Origin: Bugula neritina
Taxonomy: Eukaryota > Bryozoa > Gymnolaemata > Cheilostomatida > Bugulidae
Length of the DNA stretch: 64,000 nucleotides
Assembly (NCBI GenBank): GCA_964035545.1
Contig: OZ037769.1
Coordinates: forward strand, 14,440,633 to 14,504,632
Reading direction: 5' to 3'
Of the stretch, positions 11,701 through 25,948 are shown in pieces. The translations under genes were made by a program, and so were the position numbers. How positions within the stretch are numbered: the first letter of the stretch is position 1; each line of letters starts with the position of its first letter. The notes beneath the pieces were generated by a model. That model worked only from the letters and a program-made list of their open reading frames with translations. It did no database searches and had not been told where the DNA came from.

Positions 11701-14700
11701 TTATAGTAGAAACTGTAAACTAGATACTGGGTATAAGGTTATCTTAACTGAATATTGTGTTTAAGGCACTACGGGGCTGGGCCATTGTTCAGCTCATCTC
11801 AAACTATGGAAAGACAATAGCTGCAGCTACCCTTACATCTACATAATAGTAATTTAATATTCAAAAGCGAGGCATGCATGTATATCCGCACTTAAGACAA
11901 TGTAGGTAACAGCAGTAGATGCTCTTTATATCATACCTTTAGGCATAATGCATATAATACTTGTTATTGCATTTAGACTAAATTAATCCTAAATCAAATG
12001 TGTAATAATTGTAAGCTACAATGTTATATCATATTATATACTGTAATGTGATATACTAAACAGGTATAAAGTCATGTAAAATAATGCTTATTGCAATATG
12101 AAATTTTATATATTATAAGCTATAAAACTATTTCTGTAAATCATGTAAAGCTCAAATTCATTGTTTTATGATTGTGAAACATTGTAGATATATGCATTTT
12201 GTAGCATCTGTTAAAGTTATGAAGCTATTTTTTGTAGAAGATGGTCTTGTGCGGTTCTACTCAGTGACAAAGAGAGGGGGGCCTATAGAGACACCCGTCT
12301 TGCCATGGCAGCCCAGAAAAACATCAGCTAATAAAAAGTTTTATTTTAACATTGAGTCTGCTGAACGGGGTTTGATCTATCGAGTTAAACTGAAGAAAAA
12401 CCAAAATCTCTTTTCTCGCAAAGTCTCACAGAATCTCCAGAACCAGGATATGAACTGCCTGTTCTCCGGCACTATAGTTGGCGAAGAACAATCCACTGTT
12501 GGCATGAACTTGTGCACCGGAATGGTGAGTCAAGTTTCTTTTTTTATTACCAATATAAAACAGGAAGTTGGGATACTATGTAAAATTTATTACATCAGTT
12601 TAGATTTACAGCATTATCAACCATTATTTGAATCAAGGATTTGACATAAATCGAACTGCTTGTCATTTAATACAGTATTTAAAAGATATTATGTAATTGT
12701 CAACCTGTGAACAAAAAAAAATTAATTTTTTCATGGTTCCGAAATTTTGTGAGTGTATTGTTGTGTAGTTACTAAAATCAAGTCAAGTTGTGATTTATTT
12801 CCCTGTCTTTCTGTAGGCAAGTATTCTCAGTAGAAAAGACGGAGAATTCCTTCTGGAACCTTCCAGCAAGGACGAGCTGCATCGTCACGAGTGGCAGCTC
12901 ACTATGAAGAAGGCGCCAAAAGAAACACTCAGAGTTTCAGAAAAAGGTGATTACAAAATATTACTCTGGTGATTTTTTACTGCAATGTTTAATATTTTGG
13001 AAAGTTTAATCAGTATAAAATGTGACAATTTTCTGCTTTCAAATCTAGAAAAACTTGTCAATTGTTATAAAATCCTACAGATTTCTTTGCTTCTCTATAG
13101 GTTGATCAAGTTTCATGTACTGTTGTGTGCAGTTTGTATATCTGGTAATTTCAGGAGAGGCTGTGGCCGAAGTCTTGGACAGAGTGAAGAGATCAGTTCG
13201 CTCGACCTCTAGAACATCTCAGAAGAGAAACATTGAGATTCTCGTAGTCGCTGATAATGTCATGGTGAAAAAATATGGCACTGAAGAAGCGACCACCTAC
13301 ATACTTACTGTGATGAATATGGTACGTGTAGTGTATGTGCATACTTACTGTAAATGAACATGAAATAACTCATGGAAGTTCATAGTCACCACCCCTGATG
13401 GGAGGGACTTTTTTGTTAAATCGAGCTAAGGGCTTATTCAGATGAGGTACAGGAGTAATTATGACTGGATGCTCTTTCTTAACATCACCAATGGTCTTTA
13501 CTGGGGTTCAAACCCATGACTTAGTGCTTACTAGGCAAACACTCTAACCCCTAGACCACGGCTGCTCTCTCTAATCAATGTAGTAAGTGTGATGTATGTA
13601 CATACTTACTGTAAATTAACCTAACCCAAAGGTAACTGTACTTTAAACCAGCACACAGGTCTGTTTATTGCCCATGATTCACATCTATCTCCCCACATAC
13701 CTTGTATTCAAGGACTTCAAACAAACTAACTGTTTTATTGATGACAGAGTTTACACTTTGTAGTAATATAATTACTATTATTGGTTTATAAATACGACCC
13801 AAAGTTCTCCATTTACACAGTTGGTTTACTTTATTAGACACGGCTTTGCAGAGTTGTTACAATTAGCTTTCCTAAACTATTTAAGGCTATTGCTCCAGTG
13901 TGATTTATCTAATAATATGGTCGTCTGCAACTTTTACTACTTCCTGTCATGTGACAGGCTTTCTGGAACTTTCTTGTAAAGGATTTCTGGTTTATATTCT
14001 GTCATATGAAAATATATTGTTAACTGCTTAGTGTTAAACATCCTATTTTTGAAGGGCATTAAAATAACTTTATTTTGTTTAAATAAAATTCTATTAATTC
14101 AAATTTTTATTAGATAATTACAGCGATGGTTTACACTAATAAACATAGACAAGTGCTATTTTAATTAAAAAATACAAATTCAATTGCAATGCAATACATC
14201 TCAAATTCCATACAATTTCATTACTAGTAGAAATCCTATTAGTTTAGTAACTATATATGCCAGAGTGGTTGGTTTAACAACATCTGGAACCTATTTGCTG
14301 CGTGTGCCTGCACTGTGGACTCTATTCTACTGTAACATAATGCCATCTGTCTAATTTTTTGTGAGCTACATCCTGCAGTGGCAAATAAGTTGAAGCAGTG
14401 GAAATAAATAAGTGCCTGTAAATAGAGACGGAGTTATGTGGCATATATTTATGAGCAAAAATTAAATTAAGGCATTCAATTTTAAATTTCTAATTTTAAA
14501 TTTTTCGTTATTAGATTAAAGTTTATTTTTAGCATCTACTTGCATTCCTGTTAGTTTAGTAGTTCACCCACTGCTAACATGGCTTTGGGCCCTCATTCGA
14601 ACATTTATTTTTATTGCCTAATCGCTAACTATTGTTGCTGAAAAGTCAAATTGTTCCCTGATTTTGTATTCTATTTGTTCACAACTTCTCTTATGCAATT

Positions 14701-17700
14701 TGTTTCAAAATCAGTCATTTGTTTGCTGAACGTAAACCTGCTAAGAATTACGCTGCTAAGTGAATATCAACAGCGTAAAGTCAGCGCCTTAATTGCTGCC
14801 AGTTCTGTGAACTCACTCCTAGTGCTTTTAGCACACTTCGTCCTTCAGCTAAATTACTGCAAGGTGACATAATTATCTTGAATTGGTTTATGAAAGACTT
14901 TAAATAAATCATGTGCAGCTGTAAGTGTTGCAGACTGAAATTCCTTAACAGCATTTCAAGTTATGAAAAGGGTAACAAATTGTGATTTCAATTCCGTTGC
15001 TAATATATAGCATGACTGAAAACTTTGCTTTCAGAGCTGGTTGTTATTTTGTTCTAAATGTATTGTGTCTGCAGCTGTTTTCAGATCTTGTGTGTAGCTG
15101 TATGTCACTTGTGAAACCTACTTCGTAAAATATTCGCCTGTACCATATCTTAATTTACCTGCAACACATCTTAATTTACCTGCAACACATCTTAATTTAC
15201 CTGCAACATATCTTTATTCATACTAATTCACCTGTAACATGCTAGTTTCTTACCAACTCTAGAAAGACCCCTCTGAAGTCCACAGGAGTAACTAACCTAG
15301 TTATAAACCATTCTATGCTCAGGAAAAACTTAAAAACCACAATTTTTCTCTCAAAAAGCTGTGAAATTCACATCTCCAGCATATTTCCTATAGCAATGTT
15401 ACAGGGGAGGGCTCAAAGCATGAGCTATTGTTTGTGTTTGCTAAATATTGTAAAGCTCTGTTGTTTGCACAGGACATTATAGCAACCTGACAAATTTGTG
15501 AATGGATAATTCTTTTCACTTTTTGTTAACAAATTACTTGAAAGTCTTTTAAAATATTCGTTTCTTCTAGCCTACTAACATGGCCTCAAGGTAAACAAAT
15601 TTCAATGGAACGGAAATTTGTGTAACACACAATTTTGTTTAGAATAATTACATAACAGAAAACTTTTGCTGTCAGCATCCCACAAACTTTCTAAAGTTAT
15701 TTAATGCTTTGTTATTTGAACAAATCTATCAGTATTTTTACTTCTGAAGGCCTTTTGTACAGATCATGAATATTCAGCTATTATCTATTTTGTTAAACTC
15801 TTTTGATTAGCACATGATAAACATGGCATAAATAATATCAAGTGTATACTTTTACGGAACTTTGTATATTATAGCAAGGCAGTTTAATTTTATGTATTGT
15901 AGGGAATTTTTTATTACTTTTTAACAGTTAAACTTATATTTGCAGGTGTCAAGTTTGTTTAAAGATAAGAGTTTGTCTGTAGACATCAACATTGTACTGG
16001 CTGGACTCATGTTTCTCAAAGGAAATGAAGTGAGTGCAGCTGTGATGTCATAAGAGTAGGCGGAGCTTGCTTCACTACTCAATTAAGTTGGCAGTTTTTG
16101 ATTTTGTTTTAATTTTAAATTTACTTTGGATTTATAATAAAATTTTAAATTAGTTATTTATTTAATAAAATTTCATTAAATTTAAAAGTGTAGATTTATT
16201 TACAGCTAGCTTTTGCTCTAACTCATCTTCACATTTTTCATGACTCAACATCTTGTGGCTATGATATTATATTATACTATATTTTTTATTTTATATTATA
16301 TTATACTGTATTATATTATACTATATATTATTATATTATATTATACTGTATTATATTATACTATATTATATTATACTATATATTATTATAATATATTATC
16401 TTTCAATATATTATTCTATATATTACATTATATTATTAGACTGGATTCACGATTGGGCACAGGGCCGATGAAACTCTCAACAATTTCTGCAAGTGGCAAG
16501 CATCTCTAAAGGACGAGATACATCATGATCATGCGCTGCTCATGACTGGAGTAGACATCTGTGTGGACAGCGACTCTCCCTGCGATACCATTGGTCAGTC
16601 GAGTCAGCATATTTTAACTTCCTGCATATTGAAAAAATATTTCTAAATAGTAGAGTTGCATTTCCTGTATCGTTTATTTTTTTGATCTGCATATCGGTAA
16701 ATACATTCTAAATAATTATATTTTAAATTTTGTTTGTTGGGTTATGATCTGTCGGTGCCGTTTAGGTTACGCCCCGATTAGAGGAATGTGTAGCTCTACC
16801 AGAAGTTGTACTGTCAATGAAGATCGTGGTCTTGGAGTTGCCTTCACTATTGCCCACGAGATCGGCCACAAGTGAGTCAAACTTTTTTACCTCCAAGCCT
16901 AAAGTTTTTCAAATAATAATCTCATGGTTTTAAGTGTATCTCGATATAGCATTGAGATATTCAATAAGTTTTAAAGTAGTGTTTAAGGTAGAGTTTATCA
17001 CACTATTAATTCACTTGCATTGAAACAATCATCCTAAATATAGATTGAAAATTGCCTCAAAATTCATTTTTTTATCAGTAATTAGCGTTTAACTTTCTAA
17101 TTATTGGTGTTCCCACCGATTGTTTGCCATATTTACTTCTCTGCCCAAGTTCCATAATCACTACGGGCAGGCGGGGTACCCCCTTCCTAACTTAGTGTAA
17201 ACTCAGGCATGCGGTTGTTAATTTACGTGCATCAAATGTTAGGTATTGATATCAGATGGGATAATTTAATATTTCTCACGGAGGGAGAGCTAATTGTAGC
17301 AGTTGGAATCAGGTGCTACAGGCTTTGATTACCGACTATCAATTATATTGAACCATCAACTGATAGAAGCTGTATTTACAAACACCCTGCATGCACCTGA
17401 TCACTTAAATAATTAAATGTAACACATTCTTGTTTGCATACCCTTCGGTTGATAAGATATTCCGAGAGAGAGAGAGATAAACTTCCTTTCTCTTTTTTCA
17501 TTTAACTTCCTATCACTCCTGTATCTTAATATCTTGCAATGCCGTGGTCGTGTTGTTAAGTAGTTTGAAATTCTGGTGTTTCAGAAAATTATCAACTTTG
17601 CTCCTAGTCAACAACTGCATTTAAATTGCTTTTGCAAACATCAAATTTAGTTGTTGAAAAAATTCTATTTATAAAATAGAAATTGTTATTTCACTTAATT

Positions 17701-20700
17701 TGCTCAACTGGGCTGGACCTACTTGAACAATATTTTTGCTAAAACTGCTGTTCATAGAAAACAATAAAGATTCCCAACTAACCTAAAAATTTATAGCTGA
17801 AGAAAAAATAAATTTAAATTAACATTTGATAGTACATGTTATAGTGCGGGTTAGATAGCATTCATTGATTCAAATACTTGTAGTATTTCTAGTCAATATG
17901 TACATATTGAGTACAGAGTCTTGTTTTCAAAATCATTTTTACACGACTTACACGTGACTATCTCTCTTCAGCCAAGGTTTAACCTTCTTGTATATAAACT
18001 AAGAGGAAAGTGGTTGAAGAATAATCAAGGCACTTTGGATTGTTGCCCAGATCAGCGGTGGTTTGCCTCAACAATCGCTGCCTCTTACATCATCGCTGAC
18101 CTAATTACTTTCAGTAGCTCCACTTTTCCAACTTTCATACTGTGAATATAACATGTTTGTAGGTACATAGCAGCAGAAATCTATTGTGTATTACATAATT
18201 ACTTTATGCGTAATCATGTGATGTATAATTCTAGCCTAGGAATGGTGCATGACGGGGCGCCTAACAACTGCACCCGAGAAGGGAGTATAATGGGCTCATC
18301 CCTGGCTACAGATACCGGAACTTTCTTCTGGTCAAAGTGCAATCAGCGGCAGCTCGACAGCTTCTTAGCGTAAGTTCATCTTCGACCAAGATCCTAACTT
18401 TATTGTATTTTTTTTAGCTGCGTGCTTGCTTTGTGTAATTAGTATTAAAAGCTATTTCTTCTATCATGGGCTACCTGCCTTACTGGAAATGAATTTGTTG
18501 GTGGAGCTGAAGCTAGGTTCTCTCAATTGTTGTATATCCTCCCACGTTGGGCAGCTGCCGGGAATTCCTGATGCTGACATCATCAACTTTATTGTTTCCA
18601 TTCTTTTCAACTCTCACTAAGCCGTTCTTTGGTTGTTGAGAAGCGTCTTAACTTCACTGCTTCAAATTTTTTTATTTTTCAATTTTTTGCTCCAAGATCT
18701 TAATTAAACTTTTAATTTTGAGTATGATTCATTTGCTATAAAGTTGCACATAATGGAATTTACTAAAAGAATGAATTATACTGAGCTATGAAATTACTGT
18801 GACTTACAACATAAGTTAACTCATTTCATATACCAACACAAATTACTTAACAAAATCCTCATTTTTTCACATGTTTCAAGGTATGTTAATTGAATTATTA
18901 TTATTCACTCTGCACTCTTGCTCATTTCTGAACTGCTGACCCAAGTATCGTTGCCAAAATGTAACGAGAATATATTATTGTAATGTTGTTGTTTGTTGTA
19001 ATTGGGTGTAGAATGTTTGCTTTGCACTGCTTCAATTATGATACGTCAGCTGGAATTTATTAAATTATCTCAACATTTGCATCTCAGTGCAAAAAACTGT
19101 TACATGCATTAATTGTAATAGGTGCAATGAGCATGCATTACCTGTTGTAAGTGTAAGTCAGTTTGAATGTATGTTAGCTGTGATTTATAGATGCAACTTT
19201 CTCTTAGTTATATATTCAGTAATATCAGAGGTAGGTGCAATAACGGAGAAATTGAGAAAAGCCTGTGTTCTAGGTTAGAAATGTAGGATGAAAAGTTATG
19301 TTCTTGCGAGAATTTCAACCCTCGCCCAAACCAAAGTTTAATAATAAAATTAAAGAACTTAGGCTATCTGAATTTCTCTACTACTGCTTCTAAATGGTTT
19401 ATATGCATTTCAGGTAGTATTCTTACTAGACTCTATACGCAATTTTTTTAATTTTGACAAAATTGAAAAGTTAAAGAAATAAACATTACAGTCACTCATG
19501 TTAAATCTTTGACCACCATTATACGATACGATTGTTCCATCACAGCCTGAGTGCCAACTACACCCTTACCATACGTGTAGCTGCTCTGCGTTGTATTGCA
19601 GGAGTCCCCAGGCTAACTGTTTGCTGGAGGAGGCCCCAGTCAAGTCTGAGATGTACAATATGAGTATCCAAGATCTACCTGGACAAGTGTACAACGCCGA
19701 CCAGCAGTGTAAGCATATCTACGGAGACCATGCCTCCACCTGCCAGTTCCAACTCTCTAATGTGAGTCATTTCTAGCTGTCTAAATTAAGTAAGAGTAGA
19801 TATGTTTTACTTACTTCTAATGTGCTTAGTATACAGGATAATGTTAAACCAGGAGCGTTTTCAGCATGTTTCAACTTATGACACCTAACGTAGCAATGAA
19901 TGGTAATGGGTAATTTTACTTAATTTAGTACGCGCTCCATATCTCTAATTTTTGGTATTTTGTTTCAATTTAGCTGCTAATATATATGGGTTTTTGCCTA
20001 AAACTAATAGCATATCAATAAATACAACTAAATAATTCAAGTTTTTTTTCTAATTTTGCTTTATTTTCTATGTTTTTTCCAATTAATCATACACTACATC
20101 TGGTGTGGTGAGCAAACCTGTGAAATGAGTTCTTCGTACAGGCTGAACTACTTACTAGTTGTTGTATGTTAGTCTCGATGTTCTGTAGAATCAGGAGGCA
20201 GACATATGCAGATACTTATGGTGTTACGTCGGAGGTATGAGGTGTGAAACCAAGTTCCTACCTGCTGCCGAGGGTACACCTTGCGATGATAACAAGGTCA
20301 GCTTCAGTCAGCTTTTCTGTCTGTCTGTTTGTAAACATCTAAACCTTTATTAAATATTATTTAGAGACTAAGTGTGTGTTACAGTGGTGTAGGTACTAAG
20401 TGTGTGTTACAGTGGTGTAGATACTAAGTGTGTGTTACAGTGGTGTAGGTACTAAGTGTGTGTTACAGTGGTGTAGACAAGGGGAATGTATCCCGGTAGA
20501 TAAAGAGACCCCGGAGCCAATAGATGGCGGCTGGGATGAGTGGTCTGATTGGACGGAATGCACTCGGACATGTGGGGGTGGAGTCCAAACTCGTCTTAGA
20601 CTGTGCACCAGCCCAAGGTCAGTTGTTTGTCACACCAACTGCCGGTTTCCATGGTGACAAAATAAACATCTTGTGATGAAGAGCTGGTGTAAAACACACT

Positions 20701-23700
20701 AATACTGGTTGTTGAAATTTAGTAGTTTAAATCTAAGTGCAGAAATAGAGTAATTCAATAGCCTAAGCTTTTAAATTTTCTCACTGAAGTTTGGGTTAAA
20801 TTCTCATGCGAGCATAACTTTTTTACTGCATTTCTCATCTAGAACACAGGCTTTTCTCTACTTCCTTAGTGCTGCACTTTGCTTCTAGTTGAATCTCTAA
20901 TCACACGCTTCTCATACTTTTAGTCCCAAGTACGGAGGGAGATATTGTGCTGGGGAGAACAAGGAGTTTGACAGATGTAACATGGTGGAATGCGAAGATG
21001 GAGAAAAGGCATTCAGAGAACTGCAGTGCAGACAGTATAATGATGAGCCATTCCGTGGCAGGTACTTCAAGTGGTTTCCTGTGGACAACAGGTACTTGTC
21101 AGGTGAGTTGATGTAGGGTGCTTTCTTGTTGAGTAAACTGACAGCTGACAGGTAGGTGAGTTGACAACAGCTGCAGGTGGTTAGATATGTGCCAGAATGT
21201 GTTGGGATGTCTAAGAGAGTAGATTTGTTATCAGCTGACATAAATATAAATCATTTTCAGTAAATAGTTGTGTTGACAATTTTTTGAACTTTTAATAATT
21301 TGAGTAATTGTATAATATGATTATATATTATGTAAAAAGATTACATAATATATAATAGAATGAATTTTTAGTTTATGGTATATAGTGGGTTGTATTTTTA
21401 GTAATAATAGTACGACTAATTATGTAATATGACTACATATTTTATTGTGTTATATTTCATTATAGTATATAGCATAATGAATTTCTAGTATATGTTGTAT
21501 AGTGGGTTGTACTTTTGTTTACAGCTGTCGATAAATGCCAACTGTTCTGCCGACCTGAGAGATACAAGTTCTACTTCCAAATGAACGATCGAGTTATTGA
21601 CGGAACTCGCTGTGATTACGATAGAGACGACATCTGCATAAATGGTAAATGCCAGGTGAGGACAATTTGTGAACAATACAGTATTTTACCTGAACTAATT
21701 TCTCGTTATATGAGTTTCTTACTCGGTCTGTTTGATTTATAAAGAATTCAGTGTGTAGAACTCAGTCTATAGAACTCATGCTAAACGTTGTAGCCTGTGG
21801 GCTGTGACGGTAGACTGTGGTCTGACGCCAAGGAAGATAAATGTGGGGTCTGCAATGGAGACGACTCAACCTGCGAGACTATCAGAGGAATGTTTACGGG
21901 TCACGTGACTCCACAAAGTATGTCGACTTGTGATCATATGATTTGTATTCTTTACTCAAATTAGAATATTCACTTTTTCATCTCTAAACTCTAATCTTTT
22001 CTATGGATTATGTTTTAATTTATAGTTTATTTTACATACATTTAAAGTTTTATTTATTACGTACATTAGTATGTACATTTTGAATTTATTGATTACGTAT
22101 TGATCACTGATTTTTTTACAAATTACGGTGAGTTACATACATTTCATGTTGTATTGTATTACTATATTATAGACCTTAGTATGTTTTTTCAATTTATTGA
22201 TTACTTATTGATTATTGATTATCTTTACAGATTACACCAGTTTCCTGACGATACCAGTTGGGTCGAAAAATATTCAAATCAAAGAGATGAGATCCTCGTC
22301 TAGTTTTATTGCTATAAAGTCACACAGGAAGTACTATCTGAATGGTGATTGGTCGATGAACTGGCCGGGCGATTTCAACTTTGCAGGATCTAAGTTTACT
22401 TATAACCGACTTTACAGCGGACTGGAAACAGTCTACAGCCCGGGACCGACCAATGAGAGTCTAGAAGTACAGGTATGTGTGATGCCCTTTAAACTCAACC
22501 TTTTATTTTTCATTTAACTTTGAGAGTTGTCTTCTACATTACTAAATAGCAGCAAACACACTTTTTAAAAGGAGATATTTGTCTCCAAGAAAAAAAGCTA
22601 ACTGATTATGTTGGTGAAAGCTATAGTCCTCTGTAGCTCTATTTTTTAAAGTTGTGTCAAAATATTAGCCAATTTTTCTCCTATTAGATATGATGCTTAA
22701 CTTTTTGGTATGTTTTCATGTATTTATATTGTATTTAAACACTACTCATACTATAGTATACAGTCATATATACAGTTTGTTTATGACTTGGTATTACAGT
22801 TACTAGCTGTCGGGACCAACCCCGGCGTGCAGTACGAGTACACCGTGCCAATCGACCCTAATCAAGTTCGGTACTCTTGGAAGAGTGAGGCCTCAAAGTG
22901 TAGCGAGGAGTGCGGTGGTGGTTTCGAGGAATTATCCGCCTTCTGCGTGTCTAGTAACGAAGAAGTGGCAGATGACAGCAGGTGCTTGGCAGAGAGGAAG
23001 CCGTTAGTTGGCAGATTTAAATGTAACGTGCAGGCCTGTCCGGCCAGGTGAGTTGTTTATTGGGTTTGTGCTTGGCAACTGATCTTTAGAAGTTTGTTTT
23101 AACAGTTTTCTCTCATCTAGTCACAACAAGTTTTGTTAACGTTTAAGTTTTTTTGCTTGGAAGGTTTTTACTAGACTCTATATTGGGTTGGCTTTGTCAG
23201 AAATTTTTAAATCACAATCTTGAATTAGTACTTCCTATGTTTTGCTACGGCATTTATTTTCTATTGCAATCAACTAGCCTTTCAACTCTGGTTTCTTGTG
23301 AAATATGAATGCAAATAGCACACTTTTTAACTTCACACTTTTATTAAATAATTCAGATGGGTGCCTCAGCAATGGTCCTCCTGCTCAAGAGAGTGTGATG
23401 GAGGGAAGCAGAGGAGAGACATTTACTGTATGCAGAAGACCGATAAGGACGGAGATAAAAGAGTCAAGAACAAATACTGCAGAGGGAAGAGGCCACCTAA
23501 AACTAGAAGATGTAATCTGCAGCCGTGTCAACCTCAGTGGTCCGAGGGAACCTGGTCAGAGGTGGGTTTCTCTGGTAATGCAATGTCGTGTTATTCTATG
23601 TCTCAGTGGTCAGAAGTAATGAATCTCTATGCACAGAATTTAGCACCGCCCTTGAGTCACAATTCTACCCTGTCTTCTGTCACAGCTGTCAAACTCTAGA

Positions 23701-25519
23701 TTGCAGAATGTCTATTTTCTGAACTCAGATCTTTGTGTTAAGCTGTGAATAAATTGTATTCGTTGTTGCCCGAGTGTTGATTGGCTGAGTTCCACTCGTT
23801 GCAAATGATACTTACCAAAATTGTTCATTGATTTATTGAAAAGTTTTGCAAATATCAAGTTATTTAAAGTACATGATTAGAGGTGATATTGTGTGGTGAT
23901 GTAATGCTGCTACTACCATAATGATGGTAATGGTTTGTTTTAGTAGCCTAGTTACGTTATTTGATGTGATTGACTATTATTGCTGTATAAAATTTAATTT
24001 GCAAAAGTGCCAAATAAAATTTTAAATAACACAACAAAGGAAAACAGGCACTGAAAATAATTTCTTTCGGATTCCAAGCTGTCTTTCAGATGTTGTTTGC
24101 TAACTCTAATCGAGTTAATCCATATAGTAGAAAATTGTTTAATAATTTTACCTGTCTTTATTGATTCTTAACACAACCCAACATACTAACCAATTCATTG
24201 TTTATGGTTTTAGTGTTCTACTACTTGTGGGGCTGGAATGCAAAGGCGGGCCGTCTACTGTATGTCCCGCTCTCAGAGAAGTTCAGTCATTAGTGACAGT
24301 GAGTGTGATGCTCAGTCTAAGCCTGCTGTATATAAAAGCTGCAATGTGAGAGATTGTGCTGTAGACTGGTACATCACCGCCTGGTCTCAGGTGAGTCCCC
24401 TTCATGTTTAGTTTTCATTTAGAGTCTTTTAAATTTTTTATATTGACTAACTCACGTTAAAATTTAAAAAAAGCATTCTATTTATTACTACTTTGGTGTC
24501 ATGTTCACTAAAGTTTTTATTTCTTATTAATTTACTCACATTAACATTATTTTCTTTTATAAAATTCAATTTATTACTATGTTGGTGTGTTGAGTTTATT
24601 CAAGCTGGAATTCAAACGCAATATTTATCCAAAGTGGCCCAAACTAATTGCTTCCAGCTAAATTCTGTTGGTGCAATTGCTCTGAGACTTCATTATTCTA
24701 AAATTCTCAGCCTATAGCCTTCAAATGTGTTCCGAGAATGTATATCAAAGAACTCACTGGTTTATTTACTTGTTTAGCACATTTGTCTGTCTGTTATGTA
24801 GTGTTCTACTAGCTGCGGTCTGGGAACTCAAAGTAGACAGGTTGTGTGCGTGGACAGAGAGCCCGGCGCGAGTACCAACAAGGTGGTGGATAGTCAGCTA
24901 TGTGAACATATCGCTAGACCTTCAATTCCGTTGCTTCAGAATTGTCAGCTGACGTCGTGTCCATCATGGCAGACCGGCGTCTGGTCACAGGTATGACTAA
25001 TCTTTTGAGAAATGAAGAAAGCTTTAAATTAATGCAGAACTTTGAGAATATATACATAAATGCGGGTTGAAGTTTTGGCTTCTTAATGCAAGTTTTGTCT
25101 GTATTTCATTTGAAAATTCACAAATATTTGAAAGGCAATTTGAAGGATAAACTTGATGAGTTGATTCATTTCTATGGTTTCAGTGTTCGGCCACTTGTGG
25201 GGAAAGTGAGAGACGTAGAAAGGTGGTCTGTGCTTTACCAGACGGTAGTTTGGTGAACTCCTGCGATTACAACGACAAACCATCTGAGATCCAATCTTGC
25301 CATCAACAAGAATGTCCTACAACTCCTCCGCTCTTATCAACCACTGAAATAGATGGATGGACAACTACAATGACTGAAACTACACTACGGACTACAGAGC
25401 CAACCACCCAGTCCTGTGTAGACAGAAAGTCTTGGTGTCCCTCACTCTCAGTCTATAAATACTACTGCATGAGATCTTATTACAGAGGCGTGTGTTGTCA
25501 TACTTGCAGTCAGGTGTGA
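8797..25519 (+). CDS. ADAMTS18-like: ADAMTS16/18-type secreted metalloprotease, 21 exons
   Basis: Exons: 8797-8841, 9794-9863, 12238-12524, 12817-12946, 13155-13321, 15946-16029, 16440-16593, 16766-16871, 18235-18369, 19602-19761, 20189-20296, 20469-20617, 20924-21102, 21525-21655, 21794-21917, 22231-22472, 22800-23047, 23357-23561, 24214-24390, 24802-24990, 25184-25519 (TGA). Phases join into 1,141 codons. Domains by residue: short hydrophobic start, prodomain with a furin site RVKR near 188, M12B catalytic domain with HEIGHN split by an intron (about 343-348) then LGMVHD and the Met-turn SIMGS, disintegrin-like domain, central TSP1 repeat with WDEWSDW, Cys-rich domain, spacer, five C-terminal TSP1 repeats, Thr-rich linker (about 1076-1106) and a Cys-rich PLAC domain. 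One central plus five C-terminal TSP1 repeats and PLAC is the ADAMTS16/18 arrangement. Role: extracellular matrix protease. The first two exons rest only on splice signals, phase and a good start context (AACAATGG), so the N-terminus is the least certain part. Confidence 0.93.
13383..13572 (-). mobile_element. tRNA-derived SINE, copy 2 (in ADAMTS intron)
   Basis: This is the reverse-oriented counterpart of the SINE at 6,795-6,990, lying in the long intron after the exon 13155-13321. On the minus strand the box A region (TGGTCTAGGGGTTAGAG) is identical, while box B has decayed to GGTTTGAACC. The central body (ATTGGTGATGTTAAGAAAGA) is shared. Confidence 0.85.
15133..15240. repeat. 21-bp minisatellite in ADAMTS intron
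   Basis: Four to five copies of a unit resembling CTTAATTTACCTGCAACACAT occur head to tail, the last ones diverged. It is intronic with no visible function. Confidence 0.85.
16265..16437. repeat. TATTATA-type low-complexity tract abutting an acceptor
   Basis: Repeats of TATATTATACTA run up to the 3' splice site at 16,438-16,439, so this ADAMTS exon has a purine/TA-rich rather than pyrimidine-rich acceptor context. Confidence 0.8.
20365..20476 (+). repeat. Four 28-bp tandem copies spanning an ADAMTS splice acceptor
   Basis: The unit ACTAAGTGTGTGTTACAG plus TGGTGTAG and two variable bases is repeated four times (112 bp). The last copy supplies the acceptor AG (20,467-20,468) and the first codons (Trp-Cys) of the exon that begins at 20,469. 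Copies 1-3 repeat the same acceptor at 20,384, 20,412 and 20,440. Confidence 0.92.
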
Positions 25520-25540
25520 CTGGATACCACGACTCATAGT

Positions 25541-25735
25541 TAAGTTAATACGATGACTCATAGCTGACTCAATATGGTGACTCATAGTTGAGTTAGTATG
25601 ATGACTCATAGTTAACTCAATATGGTGACTCATAGTTGAGTTAATACGATGACTCATAGCTTACTCAATATGGTGACTCATAGTTGAGTTAGTATGATGA
25701 CTCATAGTTAACTCGCAGTCGTTAGTGACTCACTA
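25541..25735. repeat. Minisatellite in the ADAMTS 3' UTR rich in TGACTCA
   Basis: Right after the stop codon a ~24-bp unit (ATGACTCATAGTTGAGTTAG / GGTGACTCATAGTTAACTCA) alternates for ~190 bp. Nine exact TGACTCA heptamers occur in it, the palindromic consensus bound by AP-1 proteins. Confidence 0.9.
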
Positions 25736-25942
25736 GTCAGATTTGTAATTCAAATGATGTGATTCCATTCGCTTGATGCCAGGAGCCATTGACATTCCGG
25801 TGTGTCTACTCTATTTCTCTGTCTCACAGATTTCAGTCTTCGTATGGACATTGTGCAAAATACTCTTTATATTCCCTTTTCCCTGCAACCTCTTGCATAC
25901 AGTATGTCGCCTTTTTGTTCACCGGGCTTCAGAAAGTGTTTT

Positions 25943-25948
25943 AAATAA
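25943..25948 (+). promoter_or_regulatory. Candidate polyadenylation signal of the ADAMTS gene
   Basis: AATAAA lies about 420 bases after the TGA stop. From here to about 27,680 the sequence is AT-rich and I see no gene, repeat or RNA in it. Confidence 0.5.
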
